Of a DNA stretch of 64,000 nt, positions 25,601 to 33,889 are shown piece after piece. The stretch is from Arcicella rosea (GTDB taxonomy: Bacteria > Bacteroidota > Bacteroidia > Cytophagales > Spirosomataceae). The notes under the pieces are model-generated. The model was not told the DNA's origin. It searched no databases and was given only the letters and a program-made list of their open reading frames with translations. The position numbers and the translations under genes were made by a program. Within the stretch, counting starts at the first letter, position 1. Every line of letters begins with the position of its first letter. The stretch spans positions 62,001 through 126,000 of the forward strand of contig NZ_JACHKT010000009.1 of assembly GCF_014204325.1 (NCBI RefSeq), written 5' to 3'.

Positions 25601-26320
25601 AAAAGGTAAAAGATGATCTTGTAAAGTAAAATATCCACCATGTGAACCGTGCGAATACATGGGATGATGCCCCATTACAATCACTTTTTTATGGCGATTT
25701 CGGTCTAAAATATCGCTTACGCTCACTAGCATTTCCTCTAGTGATTTTACTTCACAGTCAGATTCTGCCTCTGGTTTTCTCCAAGGATGAAGCCACCATT
25801 GTGTATCTAAAATAACTGCAGTTAATTGGTCATTCAGGGCTACTTCGTGTGGGGTCGGACAGCCACCCTTTGGGAAAAACACATCTTCTCTTTTCAAAAA
25901 ATCAGAAACAAATTTTTCTTGATTTTTAATATACTCCCAGCCCTTTTTTCCACCTTGTTGCCAATCGTGGTTTCCTGGAATGATAAAAGGTTTTCCTTCA
26001 TAATCTTTTAAAATGCCTAACTGGTCTGCTAAACGGGCAGAATCTCGACTATGGTTTGCTTCATCAAGATTATTCAAACCTTTTGGATAAACATTATCAC
26101 CCAAAAAAAACACCGAAGAGTTTTTTCCAGCTTTTTGCATTTGCCTTTTTAATGGTGTAAGCACTTGGTTTGCACCATTTTTGGGTGGTTCGCCAGCGTC
26201 TCCAATCAAAAAGATAGAGTAATTGGGAGTGGTTTGACTATAGCCCAATGTTGCATTCCCTAAGATAGAAAGTAATAGACTAAAGCCAGTAACAATGTTC
26301 TGTTTGAGAGCTGTCTTCAT
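22676..26320 (-). CDS. Calcineurin-like phosphoesterase fused to an Omp85-type outer-membrane barrel
   Basis: The protein has 1214 residues with a signal peptide. Residues about 30-340 form a metallophosphoesterase with all motifs: IGDAGEPP, FLGDNVYPKG, IPGNHDWQ, VMGHHPMYSHG and ANGHEHNLQ. A middle region (about 480-720) is unassigned but shows GDWDRHEDQW (Asp587-Arg-His589) and PRDRDQAFF (Asp614 and Asp616), reminiscent of kinase-like or CotH/Fam20-type loops. Residues about 830-1214 are a beta-barrel of the bacterial surface antigen (BamA C-terminal) type ending in Phe. The barrel should anchor the enzyme in the outer membrane. Substrate is unknown. Confidence 0.82.
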   Translation of the reverse strand: MKTALKQNIVTGFSLLLSILGNATLGYSQTTPNYSIFLIGDAGEPPKNGANQVLTPLKRQMQKAGKNSSVFFLGDNVYPKGLNNLDEANHSRDSARLADQLGILKDYEGKPFIIPGNHDWQQGGKKGWEYIKNQEKFVSDFLKREDVFFPKGGCPTPHEVALNDQLTAVILDTQWWLHPWRKPEAESDCEVKSLEEMLVSVSDILDRNRHKKVIVMGHHPMYSHGSHGGYFTLQDHLLPFHELNVPIPLPVLGSIYPLYRSLIGNIQDIPHPKYKQMRDGLVGIFKQYKNVIYANGHEHNLQLIQRDSINYITSGAGSKNTPVKMGKDSKFASSQIGFARLDFFDNKTILTFLGGDGENGKELYSTEILLNTNAVDPRDLQTAKIQTEGIVPNSNYKAGKFKAFLLGKNYRDVWTTAIKPKTIDFEHEQGGLKVIQRGGGYQTLSLRYQNTKGEQFVTRSVEKYPERAVPEAIRSQFTTDIVSDQISASHPFAALVASHLAEAAGVLHTNPSLVIIPESNVLGNYKRLFTNQLALFEERPEGSFAGYKKIQSTQKVVEKLAEDNHNNIDEKEVIRARLLDMLIGDWDRHEDQWRWAGFENGQDKGLTYRPIPRDRDQAFFVNQGLLPTIISRKWILPKIQGFDYKIRDVAGLAFNARYFDRSFLTQSSEKDWLSMATELQQKISDSVIDSAVSHFPNFPEHSAIIAKKLKQRRDDLATYSKELYEFLSKEVDILGSDKDEYFFVNRLENGETKVTVYDQKKNGAIGRILYERTFEPKITKEIRIWGLDGEDNFQVLGKANRGIKVRLIGGKGKDIFSDSSAVAGLGKKTYIYDKKDNTSLYVGSEAKDLTSKKKTVNDYNREAFKYDRVAPLGSFAFNVDDGIFIGTGLQWTRQGFRKDPFASQHSISGNYAFGTNSYNIFYKGEFMDVIGKTDFELKANLQQGGLVDNFFGLSNESEYKQEKGIDYYRIQYENEEITALFKSRFNKLTLYYGAIKNEWHIKENPKRFIHEFTKSIPNGDEIYQDKFFIGLKTGFVLDNRDNIVFPTRGLLWNFDATLQKGANDVTKNNYANLKTDLSFYYTFKLPAVVSLATRFGGGMNLADYELYQANSLGGLSNIRGFRRTRFSGKSSFYNNTEIRLKVINIKSYLFPAYAGVLAFNDVGRVWNPNENSEKWHHGYGAGVWLAPFNMVVITGMYGITEESNLFSVKAGLFF

Positions 26321-26375
26321 ATATTTTTTGGTTGATAAAGATTGAGGTTTAGTAATGGCTTACAGACAAAACTAT

Positions 26376-27227
26376 TTATTTTTTGTAATCAAATTCTAAA
26401 ATGTAACCATCGCCTCCATCGCCTTCAGATGAAATAAATAAGTTTCCATCAGGAGTAAAACAAATGCCTTCTGGTTGTATATAAAGTGAAGGATTCAAAT
26501 CTACTAAAGCTTCTTTGGCACCGTCTTTCGATAAAATTAAGAGTTTTTTTCCTTGTGAAGCAATGATAAAAACTTGCTGAGTAATTGGGTGTACTGCAAT
26601 TCCTGAAGGTCTGAACATTTTTTTGCCATCTTTTCCTTTTAACTTTTCATCAGGAATGGCGATAGACTTGAACAATACTTTACGTTTAAAATCATAAGCG
26701 TAAATCATTTTTTTATTATCAACATCTTTTACTCTTTGCTTGGCAGCTAATAGTAAATTTCCTGTTGCAGGGTCGTAGCCAAGTCCTTCGTATTCAATTA
26801 CATCTGGGTCGCTACAATCAATTTCTCTTTCAAAAGCTTCACCAATTTTAAAGCTATTAATCATGCCATTGCTTTTCAGGACAAATACTTCATTTCCAAT
26901 TACTTCCACGCCTTCATAGTCGCCTTTTTTGCCAAAGGGAATTGTCTGTGAAATTTCTTTTTTAACAAAGTCGAAAATAAAAACTTTGCCTTGTTCGTCA
27001 TTAATGCAAGCTAATTGATTATTTTTATAGAATGACAGCCCAGAAATTTCTTGAAGACTACTCGGTAAGGTGATTTTTTGAGTAGGATTTTCAAAGTCGT
27101 ATTGAAGTTTCAATGCTTCTACTTCTTCTTGTTGAATTGCTTTTTCTTGTTTTTTATTTTTATGTTCACAAGAAAAAAACGACATTGGAACGAAAGTTAG
27201 TAGCGTTAAAGTTTTAGAAGAAATCAT
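26376..27227 (-). CDS. SdiA-regulated-type beta-propeller lipoprotein
   Basis: The protein has 283 residues. The N-terminal signal ends in SFFSC, a lipobox-like site, so it is probably a lipoprotein. The body is a repeated propeller: LQEISGLSFYKNNQLACIND, GDYEGVEVIGNEVFVLKS, EYEGLGYDPATGNLLLAAKQ, FRPSGIAVHPITQQVFIIAS and QPEGICFTPDGNLFISSEG. This is the YjiK/SdiA-regulated family pattern. It follows the phosphoesterase gene's upstream side on the same strand with a 55-base gap and may be co-transcribed with it. The function of the family is unknown. Confidence 0.8.
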   Translation of the reverse strand: MISSKTLTLLTFVPMSFFSCEHKNKKQEKAIQQEEVEALKLQYDFENPTQKITLPSSLQEISGLSFYKNNQLACINDEQGKVFIFDFVKKEISQTIPFGKKGDYEGVEVIGNEVFVLKSNGMINSFKIGEAFEREIDCSDPDVIEYEGLGYDPATGNLLLAAKQRVKDVDNKKMIYAYDFKRKVLFKSIAIPDEKLKGKDGKKMFRPSGIAVHPITQQVFIIASQGKKLLILSKDGAKEALVDLNPSLYIQPEGICFTPDGNLFISSEGDGGDGYILEFDYKK

Positions 27228-27258
27228 GATGCTTTTTATTTAATGTTATAAGTATATT

Positions 27259-28473
27259 ATGCAAACAGAATTGCTCATAAAGGTACAAGAATATGCTGAA
27301 GGAATTTTAAAGAAATTACCTGCGGAATTGATTTATCATAATTTGGGACATACCCAGCATGTGGTAAAGGTTTCTGAGGAAATTGGTAAAGCTTCTGACC
27401 TTTCAGATAAAGCGTTGGAAACAATCCTGATTGCTGCTTGGTTACATGACATCGGTTATCAAGAAGGATGTATCAAACATGAGGATAGAAGTAAACTTAT
27501 GGCGAAAACGTTTTTGGAAGGCTTAGAAGTTCCAGAAAAGCGTATCAAAAAAGTTTTAGGTTGTATTGAAGCAACAAAAATGCCTCAAAATCCGCAGAAT
27601 GAAAAAGAGATGATTCTTTGTGATGCCGATTTATCACATTTGGCTTCACCTGATTTTATGAATTATTCTGAAGCTTTGAGAATGGAGTTATGTGCTATTT
27701 TACAAAGTATTGGAGAAAAAAGATGGTGGGAATCAACCGTAGAATTAATTCAAAATCATCATTATTTTACAGAATATGCTCGTGAACATTTTGAAGCTTC
27801 AAAACAAGAAAATTTGAAAAAAGGTATTTTGAAATTGGCTGAATTTCAAGGAGAAAGTAATTTTGAAATGCCGATTCCAGCCATCTCAGAAACTCACGAA
27901 AGTAAGTTTGAAAAGAAAATCAGAAAAGAAACTGAAAAACTTAAAAAGCCAGACCGTGGAATTGAAACGATGTTTAGAACAACATCAACAAATCACTTTC
28001 AACTTTCTGCCATGGCTGACAATAAAGCCAATATAATGATTTCGGTGAATTCAATCATTATTTCATTGGTATTGAGTGTGTTGGCTAGAAAATTAGAGGA
28101 CTGGCCCAATTTAATTCTTCCGACTGCATTATTGACAATTGTGTGTTTAGTCGCTACTATTTTTGCGATTTTGGCTGTTCGTCCAAATGTTACTTCTGGT
28201 AGATTTACCCGTGAAGACATTGAAGAGAAAAAGGCAAACTTACTTTTTTTTGGTAATTTTCACCAAATGGAATTGACTGATTATGAATGGGGAATGCGTG
28301 AAATGATGAATGATTCTGATTTCCTTTACGCAAGTATGACCCGTGATATTTATTATCTGGGTAAAGTATTGGGCATAAAATATAAATACCTAAGAGTATC
28401 TTATACTGTTTTTATGTTTGGTTTTGCTGCATCAGTTTTATCATTTGCCATTGCCATGTACTTTTTTAAGTAG
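27259..28473 (+). CDS. HD-domain protein with Pycsar-effector-type (PycTM/DUF5706) membrane domain
   Basis: The protein has 404 residues. The N-terminal HD phosphohydrolase domain (about residues 1-200) has His27/His31/His34 (YHNLGHTQHV), His63-Asp64 (AAWLHDIGY) and CDADLSHL. The C-terminal part (about 235-404) has a two-helix plus one-helix membrane module with TMFRTTSTNHFQLSAMADNK, the pattern seen in Pycsar system effectors. Known PycTM effectors damage the membrane on binding cyclic pyrimidine nucleotides. Here an HD phosphodiesterase domain is fused on and no cyclase is adjacent. It may be a housekeeping signalling relative. The stop overlaps the convergent SelW-like gene by 8 bases. Confidence 0.83.
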   Translation: MQTELLIKVQEYAEGILKKLPAELIYHNLGHTQHVVKVSEEIGKASDLSDKALETILIAAWLHDIGYQEGCIKHEDRSKLMAKTFLEGLEVPEKRIKKVLGCIEATKMPQNPQNEKEMILCDADLSHLASPDFMNYSEALRMELCAILQSIGEKRWWESTVELIQNHHYFTEYAREHFEASKQENLKKGILKLAEFQGESNFEMPIPAISETHESKFEKKIRKETEKLKKPDRGIETMFRTTSTNHFQLSAMADNKANIMISVNSIIISLVLSVLARKLEDWPNLILPTALLTIVCLVATIFAILAVRPNVTSGRFTREDIEEKKANLLFFGNFHQMELTDYEWGMREMMNDSDFLYASMTRDIYYLGKVLGIKYKYLRVSYTVFMFGFAASVLSFAIAMYFFK

Positions 28474-28750
28474 ATTTTTTATCGGAATGTCCCAAACTTT
28501 TTTCTGGACACACAAGGTCTCTAACGATTTGTTTAAGTTCCTTCGCTTCTGGAAAATGTCCTTCTCTTTTTCTATCGAAAATCACTTCATTTTCTAAAAA
28601 AACTTGAAAACGCCCAGACACTTCGCTTGGGCGTAAACTTACTTCTCCTAATTCTTCCACAAAAGTGGTAAGTAATTCCTGAGCCATCCAAGCGGAACGC
28701 ATCAGCCAATTACATTTTGGGCAGTATTCTATCGTGATTTTGGGTTTCAT
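28466..28750 (-). CDS. SelT/SelW/SelH-family thioredoxin-like protein
   Basis: The protein has 94 residues. The N-terminus reads KITIEYCPKCNWLMRSAWMA. The CPKC motif at residues 10-13 replaces the Cys-Sec pair of eukaryotic SelW, and EVSLRPSEVSGRFQVFLEN completes the Rdx fold. The family is thought to take part in redox reactions, with an unclear partner. The 3' end overlaps the convergent HD-PycTM gene by 8 bases. Confidence 0.87.
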   Translation of the reverse strand: MKPKITIEYCPKCNWLMRSAWMAQELLTTFVEELGEVSLRPSEVSGRFQVFLENEVIFDRKREGHFPEAKELKQIVRDLVCPEKSLGHSDKKST

Positions 28751-28797
28751 TGTAGCTTTCGGTTGTCTGTCATCGGCTTTCTGCCTTTCGGTTTGTA

Positions 28798-29319
28798 TTA
28801 ATTAAAGCCTTTATTGATAATTTCGTCATAATTAATCGACTGCTTGTTTAAAAGCATCATACTGATATTAGAACGACTAAATACTTTTTGCTGAAGTACT
28901 AAAGCTGAAAAAATTTTGTCTCGGACGATTATCAAAATCTCTTGTTCCTGTTTGGAGATTCATGGTATCGGTTCTGAGGTTGTTATTGATTTTCCCGCTT
29001 AATCTTGCTCCGTAATCAATGGTACTCCTAAACCAATTCTTCTTGAAAAGAAACGGATAATGTTACTCAACCCAAAATTATTGAAAAGGTCGGCATTTTC
29101 TAAAAAGAATTGTTGTCGTTCTGAAAAGAATTATTCAAATCGACTTAAATTGGTTACTTGCTTATCGACATCCACTTGTGAAAAATCTGGATTGACCGTT
29201 AAATCTAAATGCAAAGCAGACGAAAGAGCAGTTTTAGCATATTGACCAATACCTTTTCTGATACTTGTTGCAGAGCCGTCTTGAAAATTTTTACTTGTAC
29301 AACCCAAAGAGATTATCTG
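28798..29319 (-). pseudogene. Remnant of a DUF5916 (CBM9-like/outer-membrane) protein gene
   Basis: Translation of the minus strand gives conserved blocks broken by stops and frameshifts. The blocks are LDLTVNPDFSQVDVDKQVTN, then after an in-frame stop FFSERQQFFLENADLFNNFG and FFSRRIGLGVP. After a frameshift come DYGARLSGKINNN and MNLQTGTRDFDN, then VFSRSNISMMLLNKQSINYD. These match the conserved middle of DUF5916 proteins, which in intact genes have an N-terminal carbohydrate-binding-9-like domain and a C-terminal barrel. About 170 codons remain and both ends are lost. It is clearly inactive. Confidence 0.82.
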
Positions 29320-29465
29320 TCATGATGAAGCATACAAATACTACTTGTAGTTTATGTATTTATACTTATATTATTTGAATAGTCAAACTTCTAAAGCATG
29401 TCTTTTTGTAATTCTTGCAATCATTGACTAATTTGTATAAATGTCAATCCTAAAAACCACATAAA

Positions 29466-30878
29466 ATGAAGTCAACTCCTCCTAATCAAGGAAAATTAGT
29501 TCGCTCAATAGGGCTTACTTCAGCCGTCGTACTCATTATCAGTTCTGTGATTGGTACGGGGGTTTTCAAGAAAGTAGCTCCGATGTCGGCCGCATTAGAA
29601 TCTCCTTCCTTAGTTTTAATAGCGTGGCTTATAGCTGGATTAATTAGTTTAGCAGGAACACTTTCGAATGCAGAAGTAGCCAGTATGCTAGCTGATTCGG
29701 GTGGAGAATTCGTTTACTTTCGTAAAATTTATAATCGTTTTTTTGCATTTCTTTTCGGCTGGACAAACTTCGCTGTAATTCGTACAGCGTCCATTGCTTC
29801 GATTGCTTATGTGTTTTCACAATCCTTAAACAGTGTTTTCCCTTTTCCAGTTACATCTGCTTCATTGGCCGAAATCAATTTTTTAGGATTGCATCCATTT
29901 GATAATCTTAGCGTAAAATTAGTCGCCATTGCTTTGATTATATTTTTAACCTATTTCAATTACAAAGGATTGAAATTAGGAGAAAACCTTAGTAGAGTAT
30001 TAACGGCTTTGATGATTACAGTGATGTTATTGATTATCATTTTAGCACTATTGTCTAACTACGGAAGTTTAGAAAATATCACTACAAATAGTGTTCGTTA
30101 CAATGCAGACGAAATGTCTGGAGCGACGCTCTTCAAAGCTTTAGCACTAGCGTGTTTGAGTGCTTTTTGGGGTTATGAAGGTTGGGCGAGCGTTGGTTTT
30201 ATTGGTGGAGAAATGAAAAATCCACAGAAAAATTTGCCTTTGGCTTTAATCATTGGCACATTAATCATCATGGCTTTGTATATGTCGATGAATTTTGTGT
30301 ATCTCTATATTTTACCAATTGATGATTTTATTAAAATTTATGAATCGAAAAATGGAATTGCTGCTGTGGCTGTGGTGAGTCACTTTTTAGGCTCTTGGGG
30401 TGGAGTCTTGATTTCTGGATTAATTTTAGTAGCTACTTTCAATTGTGCAAGTACAACAATTTTATTGGCATCAAGACTTTTTTATGCGATGGCGAATGAT
30501 AAAATGTTTTTCAAAAGTGTAGATTATATTCATCCAGTTTATAATACACCATCCAGAGCTTTGTTTATTCAAGCAATTTGGACTTCCCTTTTGGTATTGT
30601 CTGGCACATTCGACCAACTGACGGATATGTTGATTTTTGCGGCTTTCATATTTTATGGTGCAACAGCTTTTGGTGTATTTGTTTTGCGTAAAAAAATGCC
30701 AGAAGCACATCGTCCTTATAAAGTAATTGGTTATCCTATTGTCCCAGCCATTTTTGTGCTTTTTTGTGTTATTTTAATTGTAAATACTTTAATTGAAAAA
30801 CCAGTGGAAGCACTTAGTGGCTTAGGTTTAATGGCAACAGGTTTGCCCTTTTATTATTATTGGACAAAAAATAAGTAA
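29466..30878 (+). CDS. APC-superfamily amino acid permease
   Basis: This is a 470-residue inner-membrane transporter with about twelve hydrophobic segments. It has the N-terminal APC signature (LIISSVIGTGVFKKVAPMSA), SNAEVASMLADSGGEFVYFR and CLSAFWGYEGWASVGFIGGE, a LAT-like pattern close to amino acid exchangers. It differs from the first permease (1625-3277) in subfamily. Substrate is not decided. It is monocistronic, and the upstream region is the DUF5916 remnant. Confidence 0.87.
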   Translation: MKSTPPNQGKLVRSIGLTSAVVLIISSVIGTGVFKKVAPMSAALESPSLVLIAWLIAGLISLAGTLSNAEVASMLADSGGEFVYFRKIYNRFFAFLFGWTNFAVIRTASIASIAYVFSQSLNSVFPFPVTSASLAEINFLGLHPFDNLSVKLVAIALIIFLTYFNYKGLKLGENLSRVLTALMITVMLLIIILALLSNYGSLENITTNSVRYNADEMSGATLFKALALACLSAFWGYEGWASVGFIGGEMKNPQKNLPLALIIGTLIIMALYMSMNFVYLYILPIDDFIKIYESKNGIAAVAVVSHFLGSWGGVLISGLILVATFNCASTTILLASRLFYAMANDKMFFKSVDYIHPVYNTPSRALFIQAIWTSLLVLSGTFDQLTDMLIFAAFIFYGATAFGVFVLRKKMPEAHRPYKVIGYPIVPAIFVLFCVILIVNTLIEKPVEALSGLGLMATGLPFYYYWTKNK

Positions 30879-30889
30879 AAAAATGTTTC

Positions 30890-30926
30890 AACTTGTTGTC
30901 TTCAATAGCTGTGTAGACAACAAGTT
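30890..30926 (+). terminator. Hairpin terminator after the APC permease
   Basis: A perfect 12-bp stem (30890-30901 with 30915-30926) has a 13-base loop and starts 11 bases after the stop. The T tail is weak. Confidence 0.7.
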
Positions 30927-31053
30927 AATTTACCTCATCTTTAGGATTACATCTAATCAAACCAAATCTTCTTAGTAATTTTGGGACTTAATTTACTGTT
31001 AGACGATTAATTACTAGCCTGAAAAACAGCGATTTTATTATTCCAATTTATAC

Positions 31054-32286
31054 ATGATGTCAAAAAAAACTTACTATTCTCTTATTTTAATACTTGGTAG
31101 CTTAACGGCACTAGCACCATTTTCAATTGATATGTATTTGCCTGGTTTCCCAGCTATTGCAGAAGATTTGAACACAAGTGCTGCCAAAGTATCGCTTACT
31201 TTATCTGGATTTTTTATTGGAATTTCAGCAGGACAATTACTTTATGGACCTTTGCTTGACCATTTTGGTAGAAAAAAACCTTTATATTTTGGGCTTTCGC
31301 TTTACATTATTTCTTCAATAGCATGTATTTGGGCGAAAAATATTGATACATTAATTGTACTCAGATTTATCGAAGCCATCGGTGCTTGTGCAGCTACAGT
31401 TGCTTCTGTAGCGATGGTTCGTGACCTTTTTCCTGTGAAAGACAGTGCTAAAGTATTTTCATTATTGATGTTAGTGTTGGGCGTTTCTCCGATGATTGCC
31501 CCAACAGTTGGTGGAATTGTTACCGCTTCTTTTGGCTGGCAATCGGTATTTATAATCTTGAGTGGTATTGGCATAGCACTGTTATTATCGGTAATTTTTT
31601 GGTTACCTAATAGTTTCAAGCCAGACCCTTCGCATTCACTAAAGCCCGAACCTATTATTCGTGATTTTATTTCAGTGATAGTTGAACCTCAATTTTATAC
31701 TTATGCACTAACTGGAGCGGTTTCTTTTGCTGGTTTGTTTGCTTATGTTTCGGGTTCTCCAATGATTTTTATGAATGTTTTTAAAGTAAATGAACAAGTT
31801 TACGGATGGATATTTGCTTTTTTGTCAATTGGATTCATTGGAGCTAGTCAGTTAAATAATATTGTACTTCGTAGATTTAAGAGTGAACAAATTATTCAAG
31901 TAGCACTTCTTACACAAGTATTGGTCGGATTTATTTTCTTAGTTGCTTCATATAATGACTGGCTTAATCTTGGCATTACGCTCTTCTTACTTTTCCTTTT
32001 TCTTTCTTGTATTGGTTTTGCCAATCCAAACATGGCGGCACTTTCTTTAGCACCTTTTTCAAAAAATGCAGGAACAGCCTCAGCTTTGATGGGTGCAATA
32101 CAAATGGGAATGGGTTCTTTGATTTCGGTAGTAATCAGTATGTTCGATGAGCCATCAACTTTACCAATGGTTGCCGCAATGGCAGGTTCTGCTTTATTAG
32201 CCAATTTTATTTACTTGTTAGGTAAAAGAACGATTACAGAGACTGTAGAAATTGGTGATAGTGTAGAAGCTGGATTAGTGCATTAA
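31054..32286 (+). CDS. Bcr/CflA-type multidrug efflux MFS transporter
   Basis: The protein has 410 residues with 12 expected membrane helices. The start of the first helix (LGSLTALAPFSIDMYLPGFP) and GQLLYGPLLDHFGRKKPL, the MFS motif A loop, are diagnostic of the Bcr/CflA drug:H+ antiporter branch. It exports drugs or metabolites using the proton gradient. The second Met (31057) is an equally plausible start. It is monocistronic and ends at a shared terminator with ribBA. Confidence 0.92.
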   Translation: MMSKKTYYSLILILGSLTALAPFSIDMYLPGFPAIAEDLNTSAAKVSLTLSGFFIGISAGQLLYGPLLDHFGRKKPLYFGLSLYIISSIACIWAKNIDTLIVLRFIEAIGACAATVASVAMVRDLFPVKDSAKVFSLLMLVLGVSPMIAPTVGGIVTASFGWQSVFIILSGIGIALLLSVIFWLPNSFKPDPSHSLKPEPIIRDFISVIVEPQFYTYALTGAVSFAGLFAYVSGSPMIFMNVFKVNEQVYGWIFAFLSIGFIGASQLNNIVLRRFKSEQIIQVALLTQVLVGFIFLVASYNDWLNLGITLFLLFLFLSCIGFANPNMAALSLAPFSKNAGTASALMGAIQMGMGSLISVVISMFDEPSTLPMVAAMAGSALLANFIYLLGKRTITETVEIGDSVEAGLVH

Positions 32287-32306
32287 GATATAAGAGGAGT
32301 ACAAAG

Positions 32307-32343
32307 AATTAGGGCTTAGTTTTCATCAAACTAAGCCCTAATT
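32307..32343. terminator. Bidirectional terminator between MFS and ribBA genes
   Basis: A 16-bp perfect stem (32307-32322 with 32328-32343) has a 5-base loop and A/T-rich ends. It overlaps the start of the region ending ribBA (stop at 32345). Confidence 0.92.
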
Positions 32344-32344
32344 T

Positions 32345-33562
32345 TTATTTATCTTCCATAATGGTATGACCCATTTTATCTCTTTTCGTTTTAAGATAAT
32401 TTTCATTATGAGGATTCGAGTCAATTTCAATCGGTACTGTTTCTACAATTTCTAAACCATAACCTAATAAAGCAGCTCTTTTCTTCGGATTGTTTGAAAT
32501 CAACCTGATTTTACTTAAACCTAAATCTCTTAAGATTGACGCACCTACTCCGTAATCTCTTTGATCCATTTTAAAGCCTAATTCGAGGTTTGCTTCTACA
32601 GTATCACGTCCCATTTCTTGTAGTTTATAGGCTTTCAGTTTGTTGATTAAACCAATACCTCTGCCTTCTTGGAACATGTACAAAATTACGCCTTTGCCTT
32701 CTTTTTCTACTATTGACATAGCACGATGCAACTGCTCGCCACAGTCACAGCGACAAGAACCAAAAATATCGCCAGTAATACAAGAACTATGAACTCGTAC
32801 TAATACAGGTTCGTCTTTTTCCCAAGTACCTTTCGTTAGAGCTAAATGCGTTTCACCAGTATTGATTTGTTTGAATGCAATTAAGTTAAAGTGACCAAAT
32901 TCCGTTGGCATATCTACACCAATTTCACGTTTGATAAGGCTTTCATGTTTCAAACGATACTCTACTAAATCTTTGATAGTTACTAATTTCAAATCAAATT
33001 TATCAGCAATTGCTCTTAAATCTGGTAAACGAGCCATCGTTCCATCTTCGTTCAATACTTCAATCAACACACCTGAAGGCTTGAAACCAGCTAATTTAGC
33101 AAAATCCATGGCAGCTTCTGTATGCCCAGTTCTGCGAAGAACTCCTTCTGTTCTTGCTTTCAACGGGAAAATATGCCCAGGTCTGCCTAAATCTTCAGGT
33201 CTTGTTTTTTCATCCACCAAAGCCTGAATCGTTTTAGAGCGGTCATGTGCTGAAATACCTGTTGTACAGCCATTTCCCAATAAATCTACAGAAACGGTAA
33301 ATGGTGTTTCATGAGTAGCCGTATTTGAACCAACCATCATGGTTAAATCCAATTCATTACAACGCTCTTCAGTAAGTGTTACACACATCAAACCACGTCC
33401 TTCACGAATCATAAAATTGGCTAATTCTGGAGTCATTGCTTCAGAAGCACAAATCATATCTCCTTCGTTTTCACGGTCTTCATCGTCGGCAACGATGATG
33501 ATTTGTCCTTGGCGAATTGCTTCAATCGCCTCTTCTATACTATCTAATTTTATCTTTGACAT
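32345..33562 (-). CDS. ribBA: Bifunctional 3,4-dihydroxy-2-butanone-4-phosphate synthase / GTP cyclohydrolase II
   Basis: The protein has 405 residues. The RibB domain (1-about 205) includes [14 protein letters not shown] with the acidic metal site and [16 protein letters not shown]. The RibA domain (about 206-405) has [20 protein letters not shown] with the zinc cysteines and [18 protein letters not shown]. It provides both substrates for lumazine synthesis in riboflavin biosynthesis. No other rib genes are adjacent. I looked for an FMN riboswitch upstream and found none. Confidence 0.96.
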   Translation of the reverse strand: MSKIKLDSIEEAIEAIRQGQIIIVADDEDRENEGDMICASEAMTPELANFMIREGRGLMCVTLTEERCNELDLTMMVGSNTATHETPFTVSVDLLGNGCTTGISAHDRSKTIQALVDEKTRPEDLGRPGHIFPLKARTEGVLRRTGHTEAAMDFAKLAGFKPSGVLIEVLNEDGTMARLPDLRAIADKFDLKLVTIKDLVEYRLKHESLIKREIGVDMPTEFGHFNLIAFKQINTGETHLALTKGTWEKDEPVLVRVHSSCITGDIFGSCRCDCGEQLHRAMSIVEKEGKGVILYMFQEGRGIGLINKLKAYKLQEMGRDTVEANLELGFKMDQRDYGVGASILRDLGLSKIRLISNNPKKRAALLGYGLEIVETVPIEIDSNPHNENYLKTKRDKMGHTIMEDK

Positions 33563-33889
33563 TGTTTTCTTGGAAAAATCTTGAATCTAGGCTCAGAGGT
33601 TATAGCATCATTACAATTCACTTGTATTTTTATAACCTCAAAGGTACGATTTTTTGTTCCTTTGCGTTAAAGATTAAAGCTTCGCATTGTCAAAAATAGA
33701 CAATTAATTTGTTTATCAAGACTAATTTCTGTTCTTAAAATTATCAATTTTCTGTCTGTTATTGACTGTTCTAGTAGATTTTCTGCTGTAATTTGATAGA
33801 ATGAATTAGAAAATATTTTAATCCAAAAGTCAAGAAAAGTTTATAGCACAATTTTTGTTTATAATATTGAAGACATTTACTTTGTATCA
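33563..33889. promoter_or_regulatory. Divergent intergenic region between ribBA and the CHU_C gene
   Basis: It holds no ORF and no recognisable FMN riboswitch. Towards the CHU_C gene there is a Bacteroidota-type promoter candidate: TTTG at 33854-33857 and TTACTTTG at 33877-33884, spacing 19 bases. The consensus is TTTG and TAnnTTTG. Its expected transcription start would fall at or next to the ATG at 33890, implying a leaderless or nearly leaderless mRNA. Confidence 0.4.

Noticed and set aside
27259-28473. A complete Pycsar defence system
   Set aside because: The effector-like protein lacks an adjacent cyclase and carries an extra HD domain, so I report only a resemblance.
29060-29245. 61-residue plus-strand ORF inside the pseudogene
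   Set aside because: It is the antisense shadow of the conserved DUF5916 blocks and has no similarity of its own.
33563-33700. FMN riboswitch upstream of ribBA
   Set aside because: I looked on the minus strand for the conserved FMN aptamer core and saw no match.
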